From NCBI RefSeq assembly GCF_009649845.1, contig NZ_WJIE01000001.1, positions 1,287,054 through 1,351,053 on the forward strand: DNA of 64,000 nt, given 5' to 3'. The notes beneath the pieces are model-generated. The model was not told the DNA's origin. It did no database searches and saw only the letters and a list, made by a program, of their open reading frames with translations. Both the position numbers and the translations under genes were made by a program. This document shows positions 47,694 to 55,700 of the stretch, piece by piece. Within the stretch, counting starts at the first letter, position 1. Every line of letters begins with the position of its first letter. The stretch is from Polyangium spumosum. Its GTDB lineage: Bacteria; Myxococcota_A; Polyangia; Polyangiales; Polyangiaceae.

Positions 47694-48551
47694 TCAACCG
47701 CCAATCCCCGCCCGCCCCAGGATCGCCCCGAGATCCTCCCCGTGACTCGCGCGCGCGCCGAGGGATTCGAGCAGCGCGACCTCGTGCGCCGCGGGCGCGC
47801 CTGGGCCCGTCATCATGTGCACCTGCATTCCGAGCGCGAGCGGCAGCGCGAGGTCGAGCTCGTAGATGTCGCCGCAGACGAGCACCTCCTCCGGCGTGAC
47901 GCCCGTCTTTTGCAGGATACGCGCGAGCGTCTCGTAATAACGACCGCGCCGCGCATACACCGGGCGCTCGAGGCCCGCGAGCCGGATCTCCGCGGGGACA
48001 CGCGAGAATCGCTCGTCGGTCGATTCGGGCTCGGCCACCACGTACTTGCGCGCGTCGCCGTGCACCTCGATCCGCGAGAGCCCCTCCGGTCCCAGCGTCC
48101 GGAGTTTTTTTAATGCCGCCTCCGTCCGCGCATTCGTCACCACGAACGTCGGCAGCCCCGACGCGGCGAGGGCCTCGAGCACCTCCTTCGCGCGTGGTCG
48201 AAATGCGGTCCATGTGCGCTCGTAGGCGAGGTGATACAGCGCGGTGAGCACGGCCGTGCGGACCTCCTGGCTGCGGAGCACGCCACGCGCCTCGAAGAGG
48301 GCCTGCGCGACGGTCGTCGCGCGGATGTACGGATCGGCCCCCGCGGGCGCGACGATACGGCCCTCGAACATCCAGCCGTATCGGCCGGGGTGTTTCGTGA
48401 TCTCCGCCTGCCGCTCCTCCCAGCCGGCGAGGTCCTCGCGGCCGAGGACGTCGAAGACGGCGGAGCGGTACGTTTCCACGAAGGGCGCGGCCTCGCGCTC
48501 GACGTCCGTGAAGGTGCCGTCGAAATCGAGGACGATACATCGAACGGGCAT
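47694..48551 (-). CDS. HAD-superfamily phosphohydrolase
   Basis: 285 aa from ATG 48551. Motif I VLDFDGTFTD (two Asp), motif II Thr in VVTNART, a motif III Lys in EAALKKLRTL, and motif IV CGDIYELDLALPLALG are all present; the cap is helical. The family removes phosphate from small molecules; the substrate is unknown. Fourteen bp separate it from the upstream phosphofructokinase-like gene on the same strand, so the pair may form a sugar-phosphate pathway step. AGG-rich sequence before the ATG fits a ribosome site. Confidence 0.85.
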   Translation of the reverse strand: MPVRCIVLDFDGTFTDVEREAAPFVETYRSAVFDVLGREDLAGWEERQAEITKHPGRYGWMFEGRIVAPAGADPYIRATTVAQALFEARGVLRSQEVRTAVLTALYHLAYERTWTAFRPRAKEVLEALAASGLPTFVVTNARTEAALKKLRTLGPEGLSRIEVHGDARKYVVAEPESTDERFSRVPAEIRLAGLERPVYARRGRYYETLARILQKTGVTPEEVLVCGDIYELDLALPLALGMQVHMMTGPGAPAAHEVALLESLGARASHGEDLGAILGRAGIGG

Positions 48552-48565
48552 GGGAGAACCTCGCT

Positions 48566-49738
48566 TCAAAGGCTGTTCTTTTCGCTGGTGAAATGGTCCC
48601 GGATCCACGTGGAGAAGCCCGGGATCTGGAACCGCGAGAGCAGCGGCAAGAACGCGCGCTCCACGCGGTCCTCCCGCGTGACGAGATGAAATGGGCGCAC
48701 GCCGACGTCGTTCGACGCGAGCACGAAGGGCATGATCTCCGTCTGCCCCTCCTCGAACGCGTCGAAGAGCAAGGACGCCTTGAGGTACGCCGCCGAGACC
48801 TCCAGGAACGCGGGCCGCACGCCGCGCAGATAACGGCTGAACGGCTCGGCGATGACGCGCTTCTGCGCCGAATCCGCGAGCCCCGCCGCCGCGAGCTGCC
48901 GGCGCAGGAACTCGCTCGCGCTCTCGCCCGGCGCCTCCTTCGCCCTCCGCTCGCGCTCGTAGCCCTCGGCGACCACGACGAGCGCGTAATCGGCCCGCGA
49001 CAGGGCCTCGGCCGTCTCGCGCAGCACGGCCTCCGGGAACTGGAAGAAGGGCAGCACGATGAGGTGCGCGCGCGCCGCGACCCCGCAATGCAGCGCGTGC
49101 CGGCCGCTGCGGTTGCCCATCATCTCGAGCAGGTAGATCCGCTTGTGCGTGTAGGCGTCCTCGTAGAGCCCACGCGCGATCGTCGCGCCCGCCTCGACGC
49201 CCGAGAGGAAGCCGATCGCGCGATCCCCGGCGAGATCGTTGTCGATCGAGACGTTCACGAAGCCCGCGGGCAGGCGCGGGCTCATCTCGGGGAGCAGCGC
49301 GCGCAGGCCCTCGAACGTGCCATTGCCGCCGACGCCGACGACGTGCGAAAACCCCTGGACGCGCAGCGTCTCGGCGGCCGCGCGGCGCTTGTCCTCGTCG
49401 TGGAAGCCGAGGTAACGCTCGCTGCGGAAGTCGCTGCCGGCGTCGAGCACGCGGCGGCCCATGCTGCGCGCGGGGATGCCCTTGGCGAGCAGGGCGTAGC
49501 GTTCACGACGGCTCACGATGAGGCGCTCGAAGCGCGGATCCCCCGTCGCATCGGGCGTGAGCGAGCGGAAGCCCTCGGTCGCGGCCCAGACCTCGTAGCC
49601 GCGGCGTGACGCCTCCTCGGTGAGCGCGACCGCGACCGACGCGTAGCCCGGCGCGTTGCCCCCGTCGAAGACGAGCAGCAGGCGCCGCTCGGACGGCGGC
49701 ATCGCGGCGGGGGTCCCGAACTCCACGAGGTTCGTCAT
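48566..49738 (-). CDS. Divergent phosphofructokinase-like protein
   Basis: 390 aa from ATG 49738. The PfkA fold is seen in LLLVFDGGNAPGYASV, GVGGNGTFEGLRALLP, VSIDNDLAG and LLEMMGNRSGRHALHCGVAA. Two usual active-site residues differ: the GGDG(S/T) motif is GGNGT (metal-binding Asp to Asn), and the substrate Arg of the MGR motif is Asn (MMGNRSG). The catalytic TIDND Asp is kept in SIDND. A true 6-phosphofructokinase is therefore uncertain; another sugar or a regulatory role is possible. It shares a unit with the HAD gene and starts 105 bp from the divergent PYP gene. Confidence 0.72.
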   Translation of the reverse strand: MTNLVEFGTPAAMPPSERRLLLVFDGGNAPGYASVAVALTEEASRRGYEVWAATEGFRSLTPDATGDPRFERLIVSRRERYALLAKGIPARSMGRRVLDAGSDFRSERYLGFHDEDKRRAAAETLRVQGFSHVVGVGGNGTFEGLRALLPEMSPRLPAGFVNVSIDNDLAGDRAIGFLSGVEAGATIARGLYEDAYTHKRIYLLEMMGNRSGRHALHCGVAARAHLIVLPFFQFPEAVLRETAEALSRADYALVVVAEGYERERRAKEAPGESASEFLRRQLAAAGLADSAQKRVIAEPFSRYLRGVRPAFLEVSAAYLKASLLFDAFEEGQTEIMPFVLASNDVGVRPFHLVTREDRVERAFLPLLSRFQIPGFSTWIRDHFTSEKNSL

Positions 49739-49842
49739 GCCCGAGGCGCGTACCACGAAGGGGGGGCGCGTTGGAAGATCGACCCAGGCCGGAGCACGCC
49801 GATCGCTGCGCGCGGGGCGCGATCCGTGTTAGGGTGCATGCC

Positions 49843-50214
49843 GTGTTCAGGAACTTCGAACAGGTCACCTCGCGGGATCTCTCCGGCATGTCGGCAGCCG
49901 AGTTCGATGGGCTGCACTTCGGCGCGATACGGCTCGATCGCCACGGCACGGTGAAGGCATACAACGACTGGGAGGCGGCGCTCGCGCGGCGCGACAAGGG
50001 CACCGTCCTCGGCAAAAACTTCTTCACGGACGTCGCGCCCTGCACCGACGTGGCCGCGTTCCGGGGCCGCCTCGATCGGCTGGCGCTGAGCGGGGACAAG
50101 TCCTACGTCTTCGATTTCGATTTCGAGTTCCCCTGGGGCAAACGCAAGGTCCGCATCCGATTCCTCGTCGAATCGGACGACGAGCGCTGGGTGTTCGTCA
50201 CGGACGTGACGTGA
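49843..50214 (+). CDS. pyp: Photoactive yellow protein homologue (PAS-fold)
   Basis: 123 aa from GTG 49843 (AGGGTG upstream; GTG 49834 is an alternative). Compared with the well-known 125-aa Halorhodospira PYP, the sequence runs in register with an offset of two: FDGLHFGAIRLD, Tyr40, Glu44, Arg50, then GKNFFTDVAPCTD with Cys67, matching Tyr42, Glu46, Arg52 and Cys69, which bind and tune the p-coumaryl chromophore. Thr50 of PYP is Ala here. The end DERWVFVTDVT matches SYWVFVKRV. A blue-light receptor role is therefore likely. No tyrosine ammonia-lyase or p-coumarate ligase gene is in the window. Divergent from the PFK-like gene. Confidence 0.85.
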   Translation: MFRNFEQVTSRDLSGMSAAEFDGLHFGAIRLDRHGTVKAYNDWEAALARRDKGTVLGKNFFTDVAPCTDVAAFRGRLDRLALSGDKSYVFDFDFEFPWGKRKVRIRFLVESDDERWVFVTDVT

Positions 50215-50295
50215 GTCCCCCTTCGTCACCGATGTGAGCCGAGCATCTAGGCTCGGGCGCGAGGGTCGGATATCCTGCCCGTGGAGGTGACGACC

Positions 50296-50871
50296 TTGAA
50301 CCGACGAATCTTCTTCTTGCCGCTTTTTGCCCTCGCCCTCGGCCTCGCCGGGTGCAGCGACGACGTGGGCTCCGAGGAGGACGCGCGCCGCGCCTACGTC
50401 GGCCTCGACAGGTCGATCGACAAGGCCATGCAGCTCGGCTTCCAGGGCTTCAACGCCGCGTCGAACGCGAACATCGACCCACAAATGACCAATGGTGACA
50501 GGGCGGGCACCCTCACCGTCAGCGGCAAGGTGGATCAGGGAGACTCCCCCAACAAAACGATGACACTGAACGAGGTGATGAAGGATTACTCCGACGACGG
50601 AGAAATCACCTACAACACCTCGGGCACGGCCCCGGTCATCGACCTGAAGCTCAACAACATCCCGAACGGCACCATCACGGGAAGGCTCGACGGCGCGTTC
50701 ACGATGTCGGGAGAGCTCGAGGGCAACGTGACCTTGAACCTCACGATCGACGGCGAACTCCAGCCCACGATGGCCGATCCGATGAAGGTCGAGCGCAAGC
50801 CGGGGACGACGAAGATCTCCGGGACGGCGACGAGTGATTACGGCACGTACGACGTCGACCTGACCCGCTGA
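50296..50871 (+). CDS. Lipoprotein of unknown function
   Basis: 191 aa from TTG 50296, chosen because GGAGG (50283-50287) is 8 bp upstream and the signal peptide NRRIFFLPLFALALGLAGC is then complete with lipobox GLAGC. An upstream GTG overlaps that ribosome site. The mature protein has acidic helical patches and then regular beta strands with Thr/Gly repeats (TLTVSGKVDQG, GTITGRLDGAFTMSGELEGNVTLNLTIDGEL, GTTKISGTATSDYGTYDVDLT), suggesting a beta-sandwich or beta-barrel-like fold. No family is recognised. Confidence 0.72.
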   Translation: MNRRIFFLPLFALALGLAGCSDDVGSEEDARRAYVGLDRSIDKAMQLGFQGFNAASNANIDPQMTNGDRAGTLTVSGKVDQGDSPNKTMTLNEVMKDYSDDGEITYNTSGTAPVIDLKLNNIPNGTITGRLDGAFTMSGELEGNVTLNLTIDGELQPTMADPMKVERKPGTTKISGTATSDYGTYDVDLTR

Positions 50872-50917
50872 CGATTTTCCTTCCCCCGCCGGCCCTCCGA
50901 GGCGCATCGTTCGATTC

Positions 50918-51598
50918 GTGTATTCGCCTCGTTCGTTCGTCCTGCCCCTCGTCGCCGCGCTCGCCTCGGCCTGCGGCGCCTCCGCGCCGCCGCCCCCCGA
51001 ACCCGCGCCGATCTCCGTGGAGGTCGCGGGGGAGCCCCCGCCGCCGCCCGCGCCCGCGGAGGTCGCCGCGGAGGAGCCGCCCGCGCCCGAGCCCGCGCCC
51101 GCGCCGGAATCACCTCCCGCGACGCCTTCGCCGTGGCTCGCAGGGCCGACGAACCCGGGCCCGGGCGCGTTCGTGCTCGACGGCGGCCGGCTCGTCGTCA
51201 AGGAGCCCATCGAGTTCGAGCTCGCCAAGGAGACCCTCGCGCCTTCGAGCGGCCCGGCCGTCGATTACGTGACCGCGTTTCTCCAGGCCAAACCCGACAT
51301 CACGCTCCTGCGCGTCGAGGGGCACTCCGACAACCGGGGGAGCGGGGCGGCGAACCTCGCGCTCTCGGGCCAGCGCGCGTTCTCCTTCGCGCGGGCCCTC
51401 GTCGCGCGTGGCGTCGATTGCAGGCGCCTCTTGCCCGTGGGGTTCGGCGAGACGAAGCCCGTCGCCGACAACCGGACCGAGGAGGGGCGCAAGCAAAACC
51501 GCCGCATGGAGTTCGTCGTCGCCGCGCTCCGGGGCCGGCCCGTCGGGGGCATGCCGGTCGACGGCGGGGGCCGTATCGCGGGGGATCCCTGCCGGTAG
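50918..51598 (+). CDS. OmpA/Pal-like peptidoglycan-binding lipoprotein
   Basis: 226 aa from GTG 50918. Lipobox LASAC, then a ~65-residue Pro/Ala/Glu linker (PAPAEVAAEEPPAPEPAPAPE). The OmpA C-terminal domain (~105-215) has IEFELAKETLAPSSGPAVDYVTAFL, EGHSDNRGSGAANLALSGQRAFSFARALVARGV and GFGETKPVADNRTEEGRKQNRRMEFVV, the diaminopimelate-binding signature (Asp and Arg in the NRTEEGRxxNRR region). It links the outer membrane to peptidoglycan. The long linker suits reach across the periplasm. Confidence 0.88.
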   Translation: MYSPRSFVLPLVAALASACGASAPPPPEPAPISVEVAGEPPPPPAPAEVAAEEPPAPEPAPAPESPPATPSPWLAGPTNPGPGAFVLDGGRLVVKEPIEFELAKETLAPSSGPAVDYVTAFLQAKPDITLLRVEGHSDNRGSGAANLALSGQRAFSFARALVARGVDCRRLLPVGFGETKPVADNRTEEGRKQNRRMEFVVAALRGRPVGGMPVDGGGRIAGDPCR

Positions 51599-51728
51599 AG
51601 GACAACGGGCCTCACCTGCTGGCAAAAGGGTGATGCCTCGCCCCCTCGGTCCGGGGCCCGTCGCGTCATGGAATCGTGGGGTTGGGAGCTCCGCGTTCCG
51701 GGCATAAGGCTTGCTCGGGCCCGGCGCC

Positions 51729-52556
51729 ATGAACGAGACGATTCAAAAATACATCGACCTGGCCGTGCAGCTCGGCATGAGCGTGGGGCTCAAGATCCTC
51801 GGGGCGCTCGTCCTCTGGATCATCGGCCGGATCGTGATCCGCGCCGTGCTCGGGATCCTCGACCGGAGCCTGCGGACGCGGAAGATCGACGACACCGTCA
51901 GCAAGTATCTCGGCTCGGTGGCCGGCGTCCTCCTGAACATCCTGCTCCTCCTCTCGGTGCTGAGCGTCTTCGGCATCGAGACGACGACGTTCGCCGGCCT
52001 GCTCGCCGCGGCGGGCGTGGCGATCGGCGTCGCCTGGTCGGGCCTGCTCTCGAACCTCGCCTCGGGCGTCTTCATGATCGTGCTGCGGCCCTTCAAGGTC
52101 GGCGATTACGTGATCGCGGGCGGCATCGAGGGCACGGTGCAGGCCATCGGCCTCTTCGTCACGGCCATCGACACGCCCGACAACGTCCGGACCTTCGTGG
52201 GCAACGGCAAGATCTTCAGCGACACGATCAAGAACTTCTCGGAGAACCCCTACCGCCGCGTGGAGCTCGTCGCGCAGCTCTCGGGCCAGGCCGACGTGCA
52301 CAAGGTGATCGCGGTGCTGAAGGAGAAGCTCAAGGCGATCCCGAACGTCGCGAAGACCCCGGCGCCGGACGTCGAGGTGCTGACCTTCACCCTCGCCGGC
52401 CCCGTGCTCGCCGTGCGGCCTTATTGCCACACCGAGCATTACTGGGCGGTGTATTTCGCGACGAACCAGGTGATCAACGACGAGATCGGCAAGCTCGGCT
52501 TCCCCGCCCCGGCGAACCCGGTGCTCATCACCGAGCAGAAGCGCGCCGCCGCTTAA
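51729..52556 (+). CDS. MscS-family mechanosensitive channel
   Basis: 275 aa, the size of small MscS. Three N-terminal spans (SVGLKILGALVLWIIGRIVIRAVLGIL, YLGSVAGVLLNILLLLSVLSVFG, FAGLLAAAGVAIGVAWSGLLSNLASGVFMI, the last the pore helix), then the beta domain FKVGDYVIAGGIEGTVQAIGLFVTAIDTPDN and the C-terminal alpha/beta domain. ATG 51729 is preferred over an in-frame upstream start. It releases osmolytes on hypo-osmotic shock. Its stop overlaps the convergent gene by 4 bp. Confidence 0.9.
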   Translation: MNETIQKYIDLAVQLGMSVGLKILGALVLWIIGRIVIRAVLGILDRSLRTRKIDDTVSKYLGSVAGVLLNILLLLSVLSVFGIETTTFAGLLAAAGVAIGVAWSGLLSNLASGVFMIVLRPFKVGDYVIAGGIEGTVQAIGLFVTAIDTPDNVRTFVGNGKIFSDTIKNFSENPYRRVELVAQLSGQADVHKVIAVLKEKLKAIPNVAKTPAPDVEVLTFTLAGPVLAVRPYCHTEHYWAVYFATNQVINDEIGKLGFPAPANPVLITEQKRAAA

Positions 52557-54646
52557 TCCCCGCTCCCCCGCCCCTGCCCGAGCCGCGCCCGCGACAACAA
52601 GAACCTGACGTTCGGCCCGTCCGTTCGACCGGGCGGCAGGTTCTGCCGGTCGTAGATCACGAGCGGCACCTCCATCTCCATCACGACGTCCGCGCCAAAC
52701 GATCGGCGGAGCTCGCTGCACGTCCCCGCATACGCCTCGTCCGGCGCTTTTCCGGACCAGCAGGGCAGCCCCTCGTACAGGTAGAGGCACGCGGGAGGGT
52801 CGCGCAGGAGATCGTCGATCGAGCGCTCGACCTTCACCTCGGGGCTCAGCCCCGGGGCAAACGCGGGGACGACACGATAACGATCCTTTTCGTGATCCCG
52901 CCCGCCCGCGCGCGCGCCCATGCGGGCGAAGCGGAGCTCTTTGGCCTGCGCGTCCGCGCCGACGTACTCGACCACGGTGCAGCCCTCGGGGACGATCTCG
53001 CGGGCCTTCTGCACGAACGCGTGCTCCCGCATCTCGGTGTACCCGACGTCCTCGATCCAGCCGCGATGCATCCACGGCGCCACGAGCAGCGCGCCGCAAG
53101 CGACGAAGACCCCGGCGCGGCGCCGCTCCCAGAGCCACGGCACCACGATCGCGCCGAGCAGCAGGAAGGGGACGACGAGGTGGAGGTGATACCGCGGGCG
53201 CATCGTCTCCTCCATGACGAAGGCGTGCGCGACCGTGAAGATCACGATCCAGCCGACGAGGAACGAGACGAGCCTGCGCTCGCCCGCGCGATATCCGAGG
53301 ATCGCGCCCGCGACGGCGAGCACCACGAGGACGGGCGGCGTGATGGAGGGATCCGTGAGCACGAAGAGGTTCGGCACCAGGAACGCGCGACCGGTATCGA
53401 AGAGCCAGCGCGGCGAGAAGAGGGCCGTCTGCACGGCCGCCTCGTTCGTCGAGACGAAGACCGGAAACACGAGCAGGCCCATTCCACCAACGACGACGAG
53501 GCCAACCACGCGACGAACACGCGGCGCCGTCTCCGGGTGCAGCGAGGCGACGGCGGCCATGTAGACGACGATGAACAGGATGTTGAGCGGCCGGAGCAGG
53601 TAGCCCGTGTAAAGCGCGGCCGGCAAGCAGGCGATCGCGACGAGGCGGAAGACACGCGAGGGATCACGCAGCCACGCGTGGATGAGCGCGAACGAGAGCG
53701 AGGTGATGACGAGCGAGGGGATGAACGCGTCCTCGCAGCGCGAGAAGCGGATGTGTTGCGGCAAGAGCGCGACGGCGAAGGCGGCGAAGAGGCCGGCGCG
53801 AGGATCCCGCAGGAGGTAGGTCGCGTGCCCGAAGAGCACGAGCGGCATCGCGGCGGCATAACCGAAGTTCGTCCACGTGATGACGTCGGTCAGGTAAAAC
53901 GGGCCGCCGGCGCGCGCGGCGATCACCTCGAGCACGGGGCCGTCGGCGACAGCGCGTACGTTCGGCCAGAGGCGCGTCCAGGGCCAGGCGCCGAGGAACG
54001 AGACGGGCGAGAGCAGGAGGCGGCTGGCCACGCCGGCGAGGACGATCGCGGCGAGGGCGCCGCGGATCCAGGCAGGCTCGCCGCGCGTCAGCCGCGCCGC
54101 GAGGACGGTGGCGAGCACGACGAACGCGAGGAGCGTGACGATGCCGTCGAGATCGCCCCACTGCCCCGAGGCGAAGGCCGCGGCGCGTGGCGTGCTGGCC
54201 GGGACGCCGGGCACGATCGAAGGAGGCTTCGGGCGCGGCGGCTCGATCCACAGGCCGCCGTGATCGTTTCGCGCGAGGGCCTCGGCGAGCGTCGTGATCG
54301 CCTTCTCGGCCGCGGGATCACCAGAGCGCTCCTGCAGGACGACGAAGCTCGACGATCGCGGCGCGTCGGGGCGCGCGGCGTCGTCTTCCGGGTGGACGAG
54401 GGAGAACTTCACCTCGCGGCCCTTCGGCTCGCGCAGGCCGACGAGGATCCGCTGGGGCTCGATGGAGACGTTCCAGAGGGAAAAACCCGCGGCGACCTCC
54501 TTGCCGAGGGTGAAGGGCGCGAAGAGCGCGAGCACGTCCTTCTCGCGCCCGCCGGGCAGTTTGTACGGATGCGCGGAGGCGCGCTCTGGCCACAAGACGA
54601 GCGCGAGGACGAACAGGAGGAAGGACAACGCTCGGCGGAGCTTCAC
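52553..54646 (-). CDS. Polytopic membrane protein, possible GT39-like glycosyltransferase
   Basis: 697 aa. Signal-like N-terminus, then a periplasmic-looking soluble region (~25-165), about 10-12 membrane spans and a soluble C-terminal domain (~540-697). The polytopic part includes AAAMPLVLFGHATYLLRDPRAGLFAAFAVALLPQHIRFSRCEDAFIPSL, where RFSRCEDAF resembles the catalytic acidic loop near the start of dolichyl/undecaprenyl-sugar transferases. No firm motif was found. The C-terminal domain has CTVVEYVGADAQAKELRFARMG. Sugar transfer to an envelope acceptor is a weak guess. Confidence 0.62.
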   Translation of the reverse strand: MKLRRALSFLLFVLALVLWPERASAHPYKLPGGREKDVLALFAPFTLGKEVAAGFSLWNVSIEPQRILVGLREPKGREVKFSLVHPEDDAARPDAPRSSSFVVLQERSGDPAAEKAITTLAEALARNDHGGLWIEPPRPKPPSIVPGVPASTPRAAAFASGQWGDLDGIVTLLAFVVLATVLAARLTRGEPAWIRGALAAIVLAGVASRLLLSPVSFLGAWPWTRLWPNVRAVADGPVLEVIAARAGGPFYLTDVITWTNFGYAAAMPLVLFGHATYLLRDPRAGLFAAFAVALLPQHIRFSRCEDAFIPSLVITSLSFALIHAWLRDPSRVFRLVAIACLPAALYTGYLLRPLNILFIVVYMAAVASLHPETAPRVRRVVGLVVVGGMGLLVFPVFVSTNEAAVQTALFSPRWLFDTGRAFLVPNLFVLTDPSITPPVLVVLAVAGAILGYRAGERRLVSFLVGWIVIFTVAHAFVMEETMRPRYHLHLVVPFLLLGAIVVPWLWERRRAGVFVACGALLVAPWMHRGWIEDVGYTEMREHAFVQKAREIVPEGCTVVEYVGADAQAKELRFARMGARAGGRDHEKDRYRVVPAFAPGLSPEVKVERSIDDLLRDPPACLYLYEGLPCWSGKAPDEAYAGTCSELRRSFGADVVMEMEVPLVIYDRQNLPPGRTDGPNVRFLLSRARLGQGRGSGD

Positions 54647-54682
54647 GAGGCGAGCGTACTCGATCCCGGCTCCGCCGCGGCC

Positions 54683-55654
54683 TCACCACGCATACGCTTC
54701 GGGCGCCGCGCCGCCGGGGCCGGGGAAGATCTCGTCGAGCCGCTTCAAGGTCGCCTCGTCGAGCGTGAGGTCGAGCGCGGCGGCCGTGCCGTCGAGCTGC
54801 TCGATCGTACGAGGCCCGATGATCGGCGCCGTCACGGCGGGCTGCGCGAGCAACCAGGCGAGCCCGACGTCGGCGGCGGACTTGCCGAGCTCCTCGGCCA
54901 GCGCCTCGAAGCGCTGGAGTTTGTCCCGGTATTTGGCGAGGTTCTTCTGCGCGAATTCGGTGGCGAGGCGGCCTTCTTTTTCTTTCTTGAGGGCGCCGCC
55001 GAGGATGCCGCCCTTGAGCGGGCTCCACGGGATGAGGCCGAGCCCGTAGTGCTGGCAGGCGGGGATCACCTCGAGCTCGATCGTGCGGTCGATCAGGTTG
55101 TAGAGGCTCTGCTCGGAGACGAGGCCGAGGAAGTGGCGCGACCTGGCCGCCTCGTTCGCCTGGGCGATGTGCCAGCCCGCGAAGTTCGACGAGCCCACGT
55201 AGATCACCTTGCCCTGCTGGACGAGGACCTCCATCGCTTGCCAGATCTCGTCCCAGGGCGCGTCACGATCGACGTGGTGCATCTGGAAGAGGTCGATGTG
55301 ATCGGTCTGCATCCGCCGGAGCGACGCCTCGCACGCCTGCCGGATGTGCAGCGCCGAGAGGCGCGACGTATTCGGCCAGTCGCCCATGCCGCCGTAGACC
55401 TTCGTCGCGATCACGGTCCTGTCGCGGCGCCCGCCTCCCTGGGCGAAAAAGCGGCCGAGGATCTGCTCCGTCCAGCCCTCGCCTTTTTTCCAGCCGTACA
55501 CGTTGGCCGTGTCGAAGAAGTTGATCCCGAGCTCGTGGGCGCGATCCATGATGCGGAACGAGTCCTCTTCGCTCGTATGAGGGCCGAAGTTCATCGTGCC
55601 GAGACAGAGTCGGCTGACCTTGAGGGCCGTGCGGCCGAGTCGCGCGTATTGCAT
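54683..55654 (-). CDS. Aldo/keto reductase
   Basis: 323 aa, the usual AKR length. The catalytic tetrad is visible: Asp in NFFDTANVYG with Tyr, Lys in VIATKVYGG and His in LFQMHHVDRD. NADPH-site residues include GSSNFAGW, EQSLYNLIDR and IIGPRTIEQLD, the last typical of the YakC/Gcy-like AKR group. It reduces aldehydes or ketones; the physiological substrate is unknown. It lies 36 bp downstream of nothing on its own strand except the polymerase gene further up, so co-transcription with polB is possible. Confidence 0.9.
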   Translation of the reverse strand: MQYARLGRTALKVSRLCLGTMNFGPHTSEEDSFRIMDRAHELGINFFDTANVYGWKKGEGWTEQILGRFFAQGGGRRDRTVIATKVYGGMGDWPNTSRLSALHIRQACEASLRRMQTDHIDLFQMHHVDRDAPWDEIWQAMEVLVQQGKVIYVGSSNFAGWHIAQANEAARSRHFLGLVSEQSLYNLIDRTIELEVIPACQHYGLGLIPWSPLKGGILGGALKKEKEGRLATEFAQKNLAKYRDKLQRFEALAEELGKSAADVGLAWLLAQPAVTAPIIGPRTIEQLDGTAAALDLTLDEATLKRLDEIFPGPGGAAPEAYAW

Positions 55655-55700
55655 GGCGCGGCAAGATACCGCCCGCGCGAGGGGCTGTCACGCAGGGCCT

